18,220 bases of DNA, from contig JADLAZ010000175.1 of assembly GCA_020849725.1 (NCBI GenBank), positions 1 through 18,220 on the forward strand, written 5' to 3'. This document shows, piece after piece, positions 6,784-14,901 of this stretch (position 1 is its first letter; every line of letters starts with the position of its first letter). This DNA is from Chloroflexota bacterium. GTDB taxonomy: Bacteria; Chloroflexota; Chloroflexia; Thermomicrobiales; JADLAZ01. A program made the position numbers and the translations under genes. Below the pieces are notes generated by a model. That model made no database searches. It saw only the letters and a program-made list of their open reading frames with translations, and had not been told where the DNA came from.

Positions 6784-7512
6784 TCACATGATCGTGAGCG
6801 TCATCAAAGCATACACCGACAGGCCAGCGATGAAGAAGACCCCGGAAAAGCGCGCGCCATTATCGCGGATGGCCTCCGGCACCATCGTCTGCGTCACGAG
6901 CGTGATCAGAAACCCGGAGGCCGCCGCGATCAGCAGGTTCTTGACCTCCTCCGGCTGGTTGCGAAACACCAGGAAACCCAGCGCGGCGCCCACCAGCACG
7001 GCCGCGCCGAACAGGATCGAGTACTGACGCCGGGTGACCGGCGGCAGGCCCTGGCTGCGCGCCGTAGCGATCGACACGAAGGCCAGCGGAGCCGAACTGA
7101 CGGCCATTCCCAGCGCCAGCAGCAGGCCCGTGCTGAGCGCTACCGTGCTGCCCACCCCGATGAGGATCCCGTCAATCGCCAGGTCAACCAGCACGCCGAT
7201 GAACAGGCCGGCGGACGGAGCCTGCGATCCGGTCGGGCCAGCCGGCTGGCGGCGCGTGACCAGGTAGTCCACCAGCACGAACAGGGCGCCGCCGGCAAAG
7301 ATGGCCAGCATGACCAGCATCGGCAAGCCGTCCCGCACGACCGGAGGCATCAGCGAGAAACCGATGATCGCCACGAGCATGCCCGCCGCGACCTGCCAGG
7401 CCGCGCTGATGACCACTGGCGGCACCGTCACCCGCTCGGCCGCTAGCCCCGCCACGAACACGGGGATCGCCATCACCAAGGCGATGACGATGACCAGCAC
7501 GAACTCATTCAT
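6784..7512 (-). CDS. ZIP-like multipass membrane protein with non-canonical metal-site residues
   Basis: 242 aa with about seven or eight hydrophobic segments and a short Pro/Gly linker near residues 88-102. Overall length and order resemble ZIP metal permeases, which move Zn2+ or Fe2+ into the cytosol. The segment matching ZIP TM4 reads DLAIDG (110-115) where HNxPEG is usual, and that matching TM5 reads SSAPL (139-143). VPEA near 211-214 resembles the IPEA stretch of a later ZIP helix. Because the His/Glu ligands are mostly absent, metal transport is uncertain. The start is 15 bp after the MFS stop with only a weak Shine-Dalgarno (GGTGATGG), suggesting translational coupling. A different small permease family remains possible. 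Confidence 0.72.
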   Translation of the reverse strand: MNEFVLVIVIALVMAIPVFVAGLAAERVTVPPVVISAAWQVAAGMLVAIIGFSLMPPVVRDGLPMLVMLAIFAGGALFVLVDYLVTRRQPAGPTGSQAPSAGLFIGVLVDLAIDGILIGVGSTVALSTGLLLALGMAVSSAPLAFVSIATARSQGLPPVTRRQYSILFGAAVLVGAALGFLVFRNQPEEVKNLLIAAASGFLITLVTQTMVPEAIRDNGARFSGVFFIAGLSVYALMTLTIM

Positions 7513-7527
7513 CGGTCCATCACCACG

Positions 7528-9201
7528 CTAATCTGATACCGCCGGCGCCGCACCGACCGGCGCGGCCCTGGATGCCTCCTCATCGATCGTCACCTCCGCT
7601 GGGTCGTAGTGCGGCAAACCGCCGGCCGGGACGACTGCCAGCAGCGAGATGGCAGCCAGCACCAGGAAGGCGATCCGGAGCGCTTGCAGGCGCGAGTCGG
7701 TATTGATGCGCACGGCCTCGGTCACTTGCTCGGGCGTGGCCGTCGTCTTGCTCAGCACCTCCAGCAACTGATCGTTGCTCACGAAGTCGATTCTGTCGAG
7801 CGCCACCTGTGCCTTCAGCGATGGTGGAATGGTTGGGTTGTCGATCAGGTTGGCGAGGATCAGGCTGCTGAGTATGCCGACCGCGAACACGCTGGCGAAG
7901 GCGGTGCCGATGGCAGTGGACAGATTGTTGGTCGTGCCGCGCAGCGCGCCGACGTCGCCGGCCAACTCCTTGGGTGAGGCCGACACCAGCACGTTGAACA
8001 CCAGTGTCAGCAGCGACCCCTCGGCCAGGCCGACGATGACCAGGCCCAGGATCACCAGCGGCGTGCCCCAGTCGTTCTGGACCGTGAAGGCCAGCAGCAC
8101 CAGGCCGATGGCCACGATGATGAAGGCGGCGCGCCCGATCTGGCGCGGCGTCACTCGATCGAACAGGCGCACGATGAGCGCGGTGCCAGCAAGGATGGCC
8201 AGCGTGTACGGCACGACCGCGACCGCCGTCTCCAGGCTGGTCCGCCCCTGCACGATCTGGATGTAGAGCGGGATCAGGAAGTTGTTGGCCGGCCCGAGCG
8301 CGCCGATGATGAACATGCAGAAGACGGCGGCCCGCTCCTGTGACGAGTCGAGCACGGCCAGCGCCAGCAGCGGTGTGCGGCCCCGCTCGCCCCGGCGGTG
8401 GCACCAGACCAGGAAAGCCTGCGCCAGGATGATACCGACGACGATCATGAGCGGCGCCGGCGACACGCCCAGGATGGTGAACGGCGCTCCCGGCTTGGCT
8501 AGGAGCAGGCCCCAGTCGTTCAGGAAATTGACGCCGAGGCTGATGAGCATCATCGCCGCGGCCACCAGCACCGCGCCGACCCAGTCGATCTGCACGCCGG
8601 GAGAGCGATCGACCGGCAGCAGTCGGAAGCTGAGCGCGAACACGACGATGGCGACGATCACCAGCAGACCGAACGACACTCGCCACCCGACCAGCGTGCC
8701 CAGCACGCCGGCGACCAGAAACGCCAGCATGCCGGCCGCCGCCTGTGACGCGCCCAGCAACCCCAGCGCCTGCGCTTGCTGTCCACCCCGATAATGGGTC
8801 GCGATCAGCACGACCAGCGTCGGCACCAGCGCCGCCGCCGCCAACCCCGCCACCGCCTGCGCCACGAGCATGAGCATCGCGTTGGGACTGACCGCCATCA
8901 GCCCCATCGACAGGCCGTGGATGAGCGCCGTTATCTGGAACATGAGCCGCGACCCGAACAGCCTGCCGAGCTTGGCGCCGAGCATGACGAAACCGGCGAC
9001 GGCCAGCGAGTAGACGACCAGCGCCGTGCCGACCATCGTCGGCGACGTGTCAAACGTGTCGACGATGCCGCCGATCGAGACGGGCCGCGCGTTGACGTTG
9101 AAGGCCATCTGGATCTGGGCCAGGGCGATGATGAGCATTGGCACCCACGATGCCGGCGGCGCGGGACCGGCCTGCGCCGGCGAGTCAGGTCGGGTTGCCA
9201 T
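7528..9201 (-). CDS. DHA2-type MFS drug/H+ antiporter-like exporter
   Basis: 557 aa with about 14 hydrophobic helices, the size and pattern of the DHA2 subfamily that expels drugs or small metabolites using the proton gradient. The first helix begins near residue 20. The loop after helix 2 holds GAKLGRLFGSR (about 75-85), a motif A-like sequence. A large non-membrane stretch near the C-terminus (about 475-515) precedes the last helix, typical of 14-helix members. The frame extends upstream, but ATG at 9199-9201 is chosen because GGGAG begins directly after the glutaminase stop codon and precedes it. The gap to glutaminase is 16 bp and to the ZIP-like gene 15 bp, so the three are very likely one transcript. 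Substrate is unknown. Confidence 0.88.
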   Translation of the reverse strand: MATRPDSPAQAGPAPPASWVPMLIIALAQIQMAFNVNARPVSIGGIVDTFDTSPTMVGTALVVYSLAVAGFVMLGAKLGRLFGSRLMFQITALIHGLSMGLMAVSPNAMLMLVAQAVAGLAAAALVPTLVVLIATHYRGGQQAQALGLLGASQAAAGMLAFLVAGVLGTLVGWRVSFGLLVIVAIVVFALSFRLLPVDRSPGVQIDWVGAVLVAAAMMLISLGVNFLNDWGLLLAKPGAPFTILGVSPAPLMIVVGIILAQAFLVWCHRRGERGRTPLLALAVLDSSQERAAVFCMFIIGALGPANNFLIPLYIQIVQGRTSLETAVAVVPYTLAILAGTALIVRLFDRVTPRQIGRAAFIIVAIGLVLLAFTVQNDWGTPLVILGLVIVGLAEGSLLTLVFNVLVSASPKELAGDVGALRGTTNNLSTAIGTAFASVFAVGILSSLILANLIDNPTIPPSLKAQVALDRIDFVSNDQLLEVLSKTTATPEQVTEAVRINTDSRLQALRIAFLVLAAISLLAVVPAGGLPHYDPAEVTIDEEASRAAPVGAAPAVSD

Positions 9202-9217
9202 AGGCTCAGGTTCTCCC

Positions 9218-10228
9218 TTAGTGTCGGATTGCGGCCGGCTTGGAGGCGAACAGGTGCAGTCCCAGCGCCTCGGACAGGTACCGCGTCGCCAGTTGGCCCT
9301 TGACGCTGTTGCCGGCGGCATCGAGCGGCGGGGCGAACGTGCCCAGTCCGCCCTTGCCCGGCGCGACCGTGACGATGCCGCCGCCCACCCCGCTCTTGCC
9401 GGGCAGACCGACATCATACAGCCAGTCACCGGATGTTTCATACATGCCGGCAGTGGCCATCACAGCCAGCGTCCGCTGGCAGACATCGGCGGTGACGACC
9501 TGCTCGCGCGTCACCGGATTCACCCCGCCGTCGGCCAGTGTCGCGCCCATCACCGCCAGGTCGCGGGCCGTCACGTCCAGCGCGCACTGCCGGGTGTACA
9601 GGTCGGTCGTCGCCACCGGATCGAAGGCGAGCCGGTCGTAGCCATGGAGGAGGTACGCCAGGCTCCGGTTGCGATGGTTGGTGGCCGACGCCGAGGCGTA
9701 GACGTCATCGTTAACTCGCAACTCCCGGCCGGCGAAGCGCGATAGCCCTTCGTGGATGAACCGCCACTTCGCGTCGGCGGTCGCGCCCGGCGCCAGGCTG
9801 GTCGTCGCCAGCGCGCCCGTGTTGACCATCGGATTCGTTCGCTGGTCAGCGCTTAGCTCAACCGCCATGATCGAGTTGAACGGCAGCCCGGTGGCATTCA
9901 CGCCCAGCGCGGCGCGCGTCACGTCCGCCCCCAGCGCCTGGCAGACCAGGGCAAACACGAATGGCTTGGAGACGCTCATGATCGTGAACGGGTGGTCGGC
10001 GTCGCCGGCGGCGTAGGCAGCGCCATTGACGCCGACCACACACAGCCCGAACAGGTCGCGCGGCACGGTCGCCAGCGCCGGATAGTGCTGCGCGTTCTGC
10101 CCATCGCCGTTGGCGCGAAAGCGCGCGTGCGCCGCCATGACCAGCGCCTGCACGCGCGCCGCTGGCGGCAGGCGCCCGGTCGACACGTATGCCGTGCGCG
10201 GCGCGGCCTGACCCGATGGCCGGCTCAT
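9218..10228 (-). CDS. glsA: Glutaminase (serine-dependent beta-lactamase fold)
   Basis: 336 aa. It hydrolyses L-glutamine to L-glutamate and ammonia in the cytoplasm. The SxxK nucleophile motif is S85-V-S-K88 after the typical DLFGLCVV…YAAGDADHPF lead-in. Other family signatures are NPMVNTGA (132-139), TNHRNRSLAYLL (183-194), Y211 in DLYTRQCALDVT, the DLAVMGATLADGG helix and KSGVGGGI near the C-terminus. Length is at the upper end for the family. ATG at 10226-10228 is taken as start, with GGGTGG upstream; an in-frame GTG eight codons earlier would add a short tail. It lies 25 bp after peptidase T and 16 bp before the MFS gene, so it sits inside the operon and would convert glutamine released by peptidases to glutamate. 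Confidence 0.93.
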   Translation of the reverse strand: MSRPSGQAAPRTAYVSTGRLPPAARVQALVMAAHARFRANGDGQNAQHYPALATVPRDLFGLCVVGVNGAAYAAGDADHPFTIMSVSKPFVFALVCQALGADVTRAALGVNATGLPFNSIMAVELSADQRTNPMVNTGALATTSLAPGATADAKWRFIHEGLSRFAGRELRVNDDVYASASATNHRNRSLAYLLHGYDRLAFDPVATTDLYTRQCALDVTARDLAVMGATLADGGVNPVTREQVVTADVCQRTLAVMATAGMYETSGDWLYDVGLPGKSGVGGGIVTVAPGKGGLGTFAPPLDAAGNSVKGQLATRYLSEALGLHLFASKPAAIRH

Positions 10229-10253
10229 GGCGACGCGCCACCCACCCACGGCG

Positions 10254-11504
10254 TCATAGTGCCTGACCCCACAGTCGCGCCAGCGCCAGACACATCTCCG
10301 TCGCGCGGGCCATGTCCTGCACGCTGATCCACTCCAGCGGGCCGTGGATGTTCTGCATGCCGGTGAAGAGGTTCGGGGTTGGCACACCCATCTCCGTCAG
10401 GCGCGAGCCGTCAGTACCGCCGCGGGTCGGCGTGGAGAACGGCTCGATGCCCGCCTGGCGCGTGGCCTCCCGCGCCAGCTCGACCGGGCGCATGTCATTC
10501 TCCAGCCAGTAGCGCATGTTGCGGTACTGCTCGGTGATAGTGCAAGTGACGCGGGCCCTCGGCTCGGTCGCCTGCACCGTCGCGCACACCTGCTGCAGCA
10601 GCGCGCCATGGGCGGCCAGGCCGTCGCGCTCGAAGTCGCGCAGGATGAATTGCAGCTCGGCCACGGCCGCCGTGCCGCTCATCTGGTAGACGTGGATGAA
10701 CCCCTGGCGCCCATCGGTCGTCTCCGGGGTGCGCGTGACCTGCGGCAGCGTATCGATAATCCTGGCTGCCAGGTGCAGTGCGTTGACCAGCGTGTCCTTG
10801 GCCTGGCCGGGATGGATCGACACGCCCTCGACGCGCACGACCGCCATGTCGGCCGAAAACGTCTCGTAGACGACCTCGCCGACCTCGGCGCCGTCCAGCG
10901 TGTAGGCAACTGCCGCCTGCAGGTCGGCCGGCAGGTTGGCGTGAACGCCCCGGCCGATCTCCTCGTCGGGCGTGAAGCAGATCCGGATCGATCCGTGGGG
11001 AATGGCGGGATTCGCCAGCAGGTAGCCGGCCATGGCCATGATGATGGCGAGACCGGCCTTGTCATCGGCGCCCAGCAGCGTCGTGCCGCTGGCGGTGATG
11101 ATGTCGTGGCCGACCTTCGTGGCCAGGTACGGTGACTGGTTGGGCGACAGCACGGCGCCGGCATCATCGGGGAGCGCAATGTCGCCGCCGCCCCAGGCCC
11201 GGTGAACGATCGGCTTGACGCCGGTGGCGTTGAAGCCGGGCGCCGTATCGACATGGGCCAGGAACGCGACCGTGGGCGCGGTGACGCCCGGTGTGGCGGG
11301 AATAGTCGCCAGCACTGCGCCGTAGTCGGTCAGGCGCACGTCGGCGATGCCTAACCCGCGCAGCTCGTCGACCAGGAGCCGCAGCAAGTCGAACTGCCGC
11401 TCCGTGCTGGGCGCGGTCGGCGAGGCGGCATCGCTCTGCGTATCGATGTGGCAGTAGCGCACCAGGCGCTCTTCCAGCTCGCGGTCAAAGGATGCGGTGG
11501 TCAT
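10254..11504 (-). CDS. pepT: Peptidase T, tripeptide aminopeptidase (M20B)
   Basis: 416 aa, matching the usual PepT length. It removes the N-terminal residue from tripeptides in the cytoplasm using two zinc ions. Ligands and catalytic residues are in place: H84 and D86 in AHVDTAPG, D147 in LLGADDKAG, E181 (general base) and E182 in PDEEIGRG, D204 in LDGAEVGE, and H387 in QNIHGPLEW. The inserted dimerisation domain lies between about 210 and 330 (IHPGQAKDTLVNA). ATG at 11504 has GGAGAGG 7 nt upstream. It follows AbgT by 83 bp and precedes glutaminase by 25 bp. Intact active site, so an active enzyme is expected. Confidence 0.95.
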   Translation of the reverse strand: MTTASFDRELEERLVRYCHIDTQSDAASPTAPSTERQFDLLRLLVDELRGLGIADVRLTDYGAVLATIPATPGVTAPTVAFLAHVDTAPGFNATGVKPIVHRAWGGGDIALPDDAGAVLSPNQSPYLATKVGHDIITASGTTLLGADDKAGLAIIMAMAGYLLANPAIPHGSIRICFTPDEEIGRGVHANLPADLQAAVAYTLDGAEVGEVVYETFSADMAVVRVEGVSIHPGQAKDTLVNALHLAARIIDTLPQVTRTPETTDGRQGFIHVYQMSGTAAVAELQFILRDFERDGLAAHGALLQQVCATVQATEPRARVTCTITEQYRNMRYWLENDMRPVELAREATRQAGIEPFSTPTRGGTDGSRLTEMGVPTPNLFTGMQNIHGPLEWISVQDMARATEMCLALARLWGQAL

Positions 11505-11587
11505 GACTGAGCCTCTCCATTGTCACTGGGCACGTCGGCCCGGAGCTTTCTTGAAGTTGGGGGGCAAGTCGCGCGATGACGAGCGTC

Positions 11588-13264
11588 CTAGACGCGCGGC
11601 AGGTAGCCCGGCCCGAGCGGGATGCCGAGGATGAACCAGAGTACGAACAGGATGATCCAGACAACCATGACAATGACTGTGTACGGCAGCATCAGCGAGA
11701 TGATCGTGCCGATGCCGACATCTTTGCGATAGCGCTGTGCCACCACCACGATGAACGGCAGGTAGACCATCAGCGGCGTGACGACGTTCATCGGCGAGTC
11801 GCCGATTCGATAGGCGGCCAGCACCGTCTGCGGCTCGACGCCCAACCGCATGAACACCGGCACGAAGATCGGTGCGAAGATCGCCCACTTGGGCATCGCG
11901 CCAGGGATGATGATGTCGAGCAGCATGATCACGAGGATCATGCCTACCAGAAGCGGGACGGCGCCCAGGCCAGCCCGCTCGAGTGCGCCGGCCATCGTGC
12001 CGGCGATAATCTGGGGCATGTTGGTGTAGTTGAAGTAGGCGATGAACTGGCTGATGATCAGCAGCATGAAGATCAGGCCGGACAGGCCGGCGAAGGTCTT
12101 GACCACGCCGGCAATGACGTCGGTGCTCTTCTTGATCGTGCCGGCGCCGACGCCGTAGCCGATGCCAGCCACCAGGAACAGCAGGGTGATGACGAAGATC
12201 AGGCTGTCCATGAACGGTGTGTTGCCGACGATGGCGCCCGTCTCCGGGTGACGCAGCGGCGCGCCCGGCGGCAGCGTCGCCAGCAGCACCAGCGCCAGGC
12301 CGGCCAGGAAACTGTAGAGCGCGTAGCGCAGTCCCTTGCTCTCGGCCACCGAATCGACGGCCGCCTCGGCCGGCGCGGCGGCGCCGTCAGCCATATCCGC
12401 TGGCTCAGGATGGAAGGCGCCCAGGCGCGGCTCGATCATGCGCTCGGTGATGAACGTCACGACGATAGCCATGATGACAGTGAAGACGCCGTTGAAGAAC
12501 AGGTTGGCCGTGATCGTGATCGACCGGGTCGGGTCGACGATCCGGATGGCCTCATTCGTCATCTCGGTCAGCATGGCGTCGAGCGGCGCGATGAGGATGT
12601 TGACGGCGAAGGCGACGCTGACGCCGGCGTAGGCAGCCGCGACACCGGCGATCGGATGGCGGCCGACGCTCAGGAACGCGGCCGCGCCCAGGGGAATGAG
12701 GATCAGGTAGCCGGCGTCGGTGGCAACGCTCGACAGGCCGCCGATGAAGACGATGATGAACGTCAACCAGGCGCGGGGGGAGACGGCGACGAGCTTGCGG
12801 ATCAGCGCCGCCATCATGCCGGCCTCTTCGGCCACGCCGACGCCGATCATGGCGACGAAGATGACTGCCACGACGCTGAAGCTGGCGAAGTTGTTGACGA
12901 ACGATGTCAGCAGGAAGCGCAGCCCGTCGATCGTCAGCAGGCTCTTGATCGGCGTCGTCACCGTCTCGATGTGGTAGCCGGGATAGACGCCGTCCCAGGT
13001 GTCTTTCGGCTGCGGCGCCGGCGCGACCGAGCCACCGACGTAGCCCTCCTCGACGGTGATTGGGTTCGGCACCAGCACCTCGTCGGTGATGCTGACGCCC
13101 ATCATGTAGAGAAGGTGCGACAGGACGATCACACCCACGATCAGGTACAGGAACAGCATGACCGGGTGGGGCACCTTGTTGCCCACCTTCTCGATGCCGT
13201 CCAGCAGCTTGTTCATGAACGACCGGTTCTGATCGGCGTCGATGGCTGGGCCCGCAGCGCTCAT
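11588..13264 (-). CDS. AbgT-family transporter (p-aminobenzoyl-glutamate uptake or antimetabolite efflux)
   Basis: 558 aa polytopic membrane protein. The family includes E. coli AbgT, which takes up p-aminobenzoyl-glutamate, and the YdaH/MtrF type reported as sulfonamide exporters. Family landmarks are present: GVGVAEEAGMMAALIRK (141-157), ATDAGYLILIPL (181-192), a KWAIFAPIFVP segment with W461 and P470, and AYRIGDS with R487 and D490. A hydrophilic loop at about 61-105 and an Ala/Pro/Asp-rich loop at 285-310 account for the length above the usual 500-520. AGGAGGGAG sits 7 nt before the ATG. It has its own likely promoter 124 bp upstream and is followed by pepT. Neighbouring exopeptidases favour uptake of a peptide-like conjugate, but direction of transport cannot be read from sequence. 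Confidence 0.92.
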   Translation of the reverse strand: MSAAGPAIDADQNRSFMNKLLDGIEKVGNKVPHPVMLFLYLIVGVIVLSHLLYMMGVSITDEVLVPNPITVEEGYVGGSVAPAPQPKDTWDGVYPGYHIETVTTPIKSLLTIDGLRFLLTSFVNNFASFSVVAVIFVAMIGVGVAEEAGMMAALIRKLVAVSPRAWLTFIIVFIGGLSSVATDAGYLILIPLGAAAFLSVGRHPIAGVAAAYAGVSVAFAVNILIAPLDAMLTEMTNEAIRIVDPTRSITITANLFFNGVFTVIMAIVVTFITERMIEPRLGAFHPEPADMADGAAAPAEAAVDSVAESKGLRYALYSFLAGLALVLLATLPPGAPLRHPETGAIVGNTPFMDSLIFVITLLFLVAGIGYGVGAGTIKKSTDVIAGVVKTFAGLSGLIFMLLIISQFIAYFNYTNMPQIIAGTMAGALERAGLGAVPLLVGMILVIMLLDIIIPGAMPKWAIFAPIFVPVFMRLGVEPQTVLAAYRIGDSPMNVVTPLMVYLPFIVVVAQRYRKDVGIGTIISLMLPYTVIVMVVWIILFVLWFILGIPLGPGYLPRV

Positions 13265-13322
13265 GTCCTGTCTCCCTCCTGGCGGTCTTGGGTGCCCTGG
13301 ACAGTCGTCATTGAGAACCAGT

Positions 13323-13340
13323 CAGAGCCGCGAGGCTCTG
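13323..13340. promoter_or_regulatory. Perfect 7-bp hairpin in the AbgT leader
   Basis: CAGAGCC-GCGA-GGCTCTG is an exact inverted repeat with a 4-nt loop. It lies about 60 bp upstream of the AbgT start, inside the predicted 5' leader. No U-tract follows on the minus strand, so it is not a clear terminator. Confidence 0.4.
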
Positions 13341-13387
13341 GCGCAAGCGTCTCTGCGGCCAGGGATGCGTGGCGTCCCAGGCCGCTC

Positions 13388-13416
13388 ATCCTAAGCGTCC
13401 TCAGCCTTGCATGCAA
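13388..13416 (-). promoter_or_regulatory. Candidate promoter for the AbgT transcript
   Basis: On the minus strand TTGCAT (13416-13411), a 17-bp spacer and TAGGAT (13393-13388) form a sigma-70-like pair. The -10 matches 4 of 6 consensus positions and the -35 matches 3. It lies in the 203-bp gap that separates AbgT from the M20 gene, so AbgT and genes below can be transcribed separately. Confidence 0.42.
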
Positions 13417-13417
13417 G
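13406..13417. promoter_or_regulatory. 12-bp perfect palindrome over the AbgT -35 box, possible operator
   Basis: CTTGCATGCAAG is fully self-complementary and contains the candidate -35 hexamer TTGCAT. A repressor bound here would cover the -35. No regulator is adjacent that can be tied to it. Confidence 0.4.
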
Positions 13418-13419
13418 CT

Positions 13420-13461
13420 GCGGGCGGGTGACACCCGGCCCCGCGGGTCCGGACCGCCCGC
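13420..13461 (-). terminator. GC-rich inverted repeat after the M20 dipeptidase gene
   Basis: Outer arms GCGGGCGG (13420-13427) and CCGCCCGC (13454-13461) are exact complements 26 bp apart. They enclose a GGTCCGGACC palindrome and a GGGTGACACCC stem. It starts 6 bp after the M20 stop. There is no U-tract, so termination is only possible, and it may instead stabilise the transcript end. Confidence 0.35.
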
Positions 13462-13467
13462 TCGGCG

Positions 13468-14856
13468 CTAGCGGCGGAGACTCGCCAACTCCTCCAGGTA
13501 GACGATGGCCGTCTCGATGCCGCGCTGGAACATCTCCAGGCTGTAGCTCTCGTTGGGCGAGTGCAGGCCGTCGCTATCCAGCCCGTAACCCATCAGCACC
13601 ACCGGGATCTGCATCAGGTTGCGAATGTCGGCCACGATCGGGATGCTGCCGCCACCCCGCGTGAAGACCGGGGTCGCGCCCCAGCCCTGCTCGTAGGCCC
13701 GCGCGGCCGCCTGCATCTCCGGCAGGTCGAACGGGATCAGCGCCGGCTCGCCGGTCGTGATGAGTCGCACGTCGACGCGCACCGTCGGCGGTGCGACGGC
13801 CTCGATGTGCGCCTTGAGCAGTTCGAAGATCTTGTTTGGGTCCTGGTTGCCGACCAGGCGCGAGCTGATCTTCGCGCCCGCCGTCGCCGGGATGATCGTC
13901 TTCGGGCCGGGGCCGGACCAGCCGCTCCACAGCCCGTTGATATCCAGCGTCGGCCGGGCGGCGATGCGCTCGCGGATGCTGAAGCGGCGATCGCCCCACA
14001 GCGCCGGCACACCGGTGACGGCCTTGTAGTCGTCCTCGCTCAGGTCCGTCTTGGCAATCATCGCCCGCTCGTCGTCGGACAGGGGCACGACATCGTCGTA
14101 GAAGCCAGGCACGGCGATCGTGTTGTCCGGGTTGTAGAGTTTGCCGATGATCTCGACCAGGGCCAGCGCCGGATTGTGGGCGGCGCCGCCCCAGAGTCCG
14201 CTGTGGAGATCCTCTTTCGGGCCTTGCACTTCGATCTCGATGTAGGTCATGCCGCGCAGGCTGTGCATGATCGCCGGCTCCTCGATGCGGGCCATCGAGG
14301 AGTCGCTGACGACGCAGACATCGGACTTGAGCAGGTCCATGTGGTCCTTGATGAACGGGGCGAGATTCGGGGAGGAAACCTCTTCTTCGCCCTCGATCAG
14401 AAACTTGACGTTGACCGGCGCACTGCCGGCGGTCTTCAGGTATGCCTCGAGCGCCTTGACGTGGATGTAGAGCTGGCCCTTGTCATCGGTGGCGCCCCGG
14501 GCGTAGATGCGCCCGTCCTTCTCGACCGGCTCGAACGGCGAGGTGGTCCAGCCATCCTCCATCGCCGCCGGCACGACGTCGTAGTGGCCATAGACCAGCA
14601 GCGTCGGCTTGCCCGGCCCCGCGCCGAGCCAGTCGCCGTAGACGACCGGATGGCCGGCGGTCTCCATGACGGCGACGTGGTCGACGCCGATGCCGCGCAT
14701 GTGGTCGGCCAGCCACTCGGCAGCCTGCCGCACGTCGCCGGCATGGGCCGGATCGCCACTGAGGCTGGGGATGCGGAGGAATTCGACCAGCTCCGCCTTG
14801 AAGGTGTCACCGTGCGTGCGGGCATACTGCCGCGCCGCGTCGCTCGCTGAAGCCAT
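13468..14856 (-). CDS. M20-family (CNDP/PepV-like) metallodipeptidase
   Basis: 462 aa, typical of the two-domain dipeptidases that cleave short peptides with two divalent metals in the cytoplasm. Metal and catalytic residues: H91 and D93 in YGHYDVVP, D124 in ARGATDDKG, E158 (base) and E159 in EGEEEVSS, D185 in VVSDSS, and a final His in GLHSPNESY near the C-terminus. The lid domain begins after about residue 205 and carries the EDLHSGLWGG motif. AGGAGGG lies 11 nt before the ATG at 14856. It is 45 bp after the DUF1269 gene and 203 bp before AbgT. The family also covers acyl-aminoacyl hydrolases, so a role in splitting an AbgT-imported glutamyl conjugate is conceivable but not shown. Confidence 0.93.
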   Translation of the reverse strand: MASASDAARQYARTHGDTFKAELVEFLRIPSLSGDPAHAGDVRQAAEWLADHMRGIGVDHVAVMETAGHPVVYGDWLGAGPGKPTLLVYGHYDVVPAAMEDGWTTSPFEPVEKDGRIYARGATDDKGQLYIHVKALEAYLKTAGSAPVNVKFLIEGEEEVSSPNLAPFIKDHMDLLKSDVCVVSDSSMARIEEPAIMHSLRGMTYIEIEVQGPKEDLHSGLWGGAAHNPALALVEIIGKLYNPDNTIAVPGFYDDVVPLSDDERAMIAKTDLSEDDYKAVTGVPALWGDRRFSIRERIAARPTLDINGLWSGWSGPGPKTIIPATAGAKISSRLVGNQDPNKIFELLKAHIEAVAPPTVRVDVRLITTGEPALIPFDLPEMQAAARAYEQGWGATPVFTRGGGSIPIVADIRNLMQIPVVLMGYGLDSDGLHSPNESYSLEMFQRGIETAIVYLEELASLRR

Positions 14857-14901
14857 GTGATCGCCTGCCCTCCTAATCGGCTGTCGTCCCGGTCATCGAT
14901 G

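Noticed and set aside
11576..13471. Plus-strand 631-codon open frame
   Set aside because: Composition is extremely rich in Asp, His, Arg and Gln with no fold pattern. It mirrors the AbgT gene on the minus strand.
13561..14850. Plus-strand 429-codon open frame
   Set aside because: Antisense shadow of the M20 dipeptidase, which has all metal ligands.
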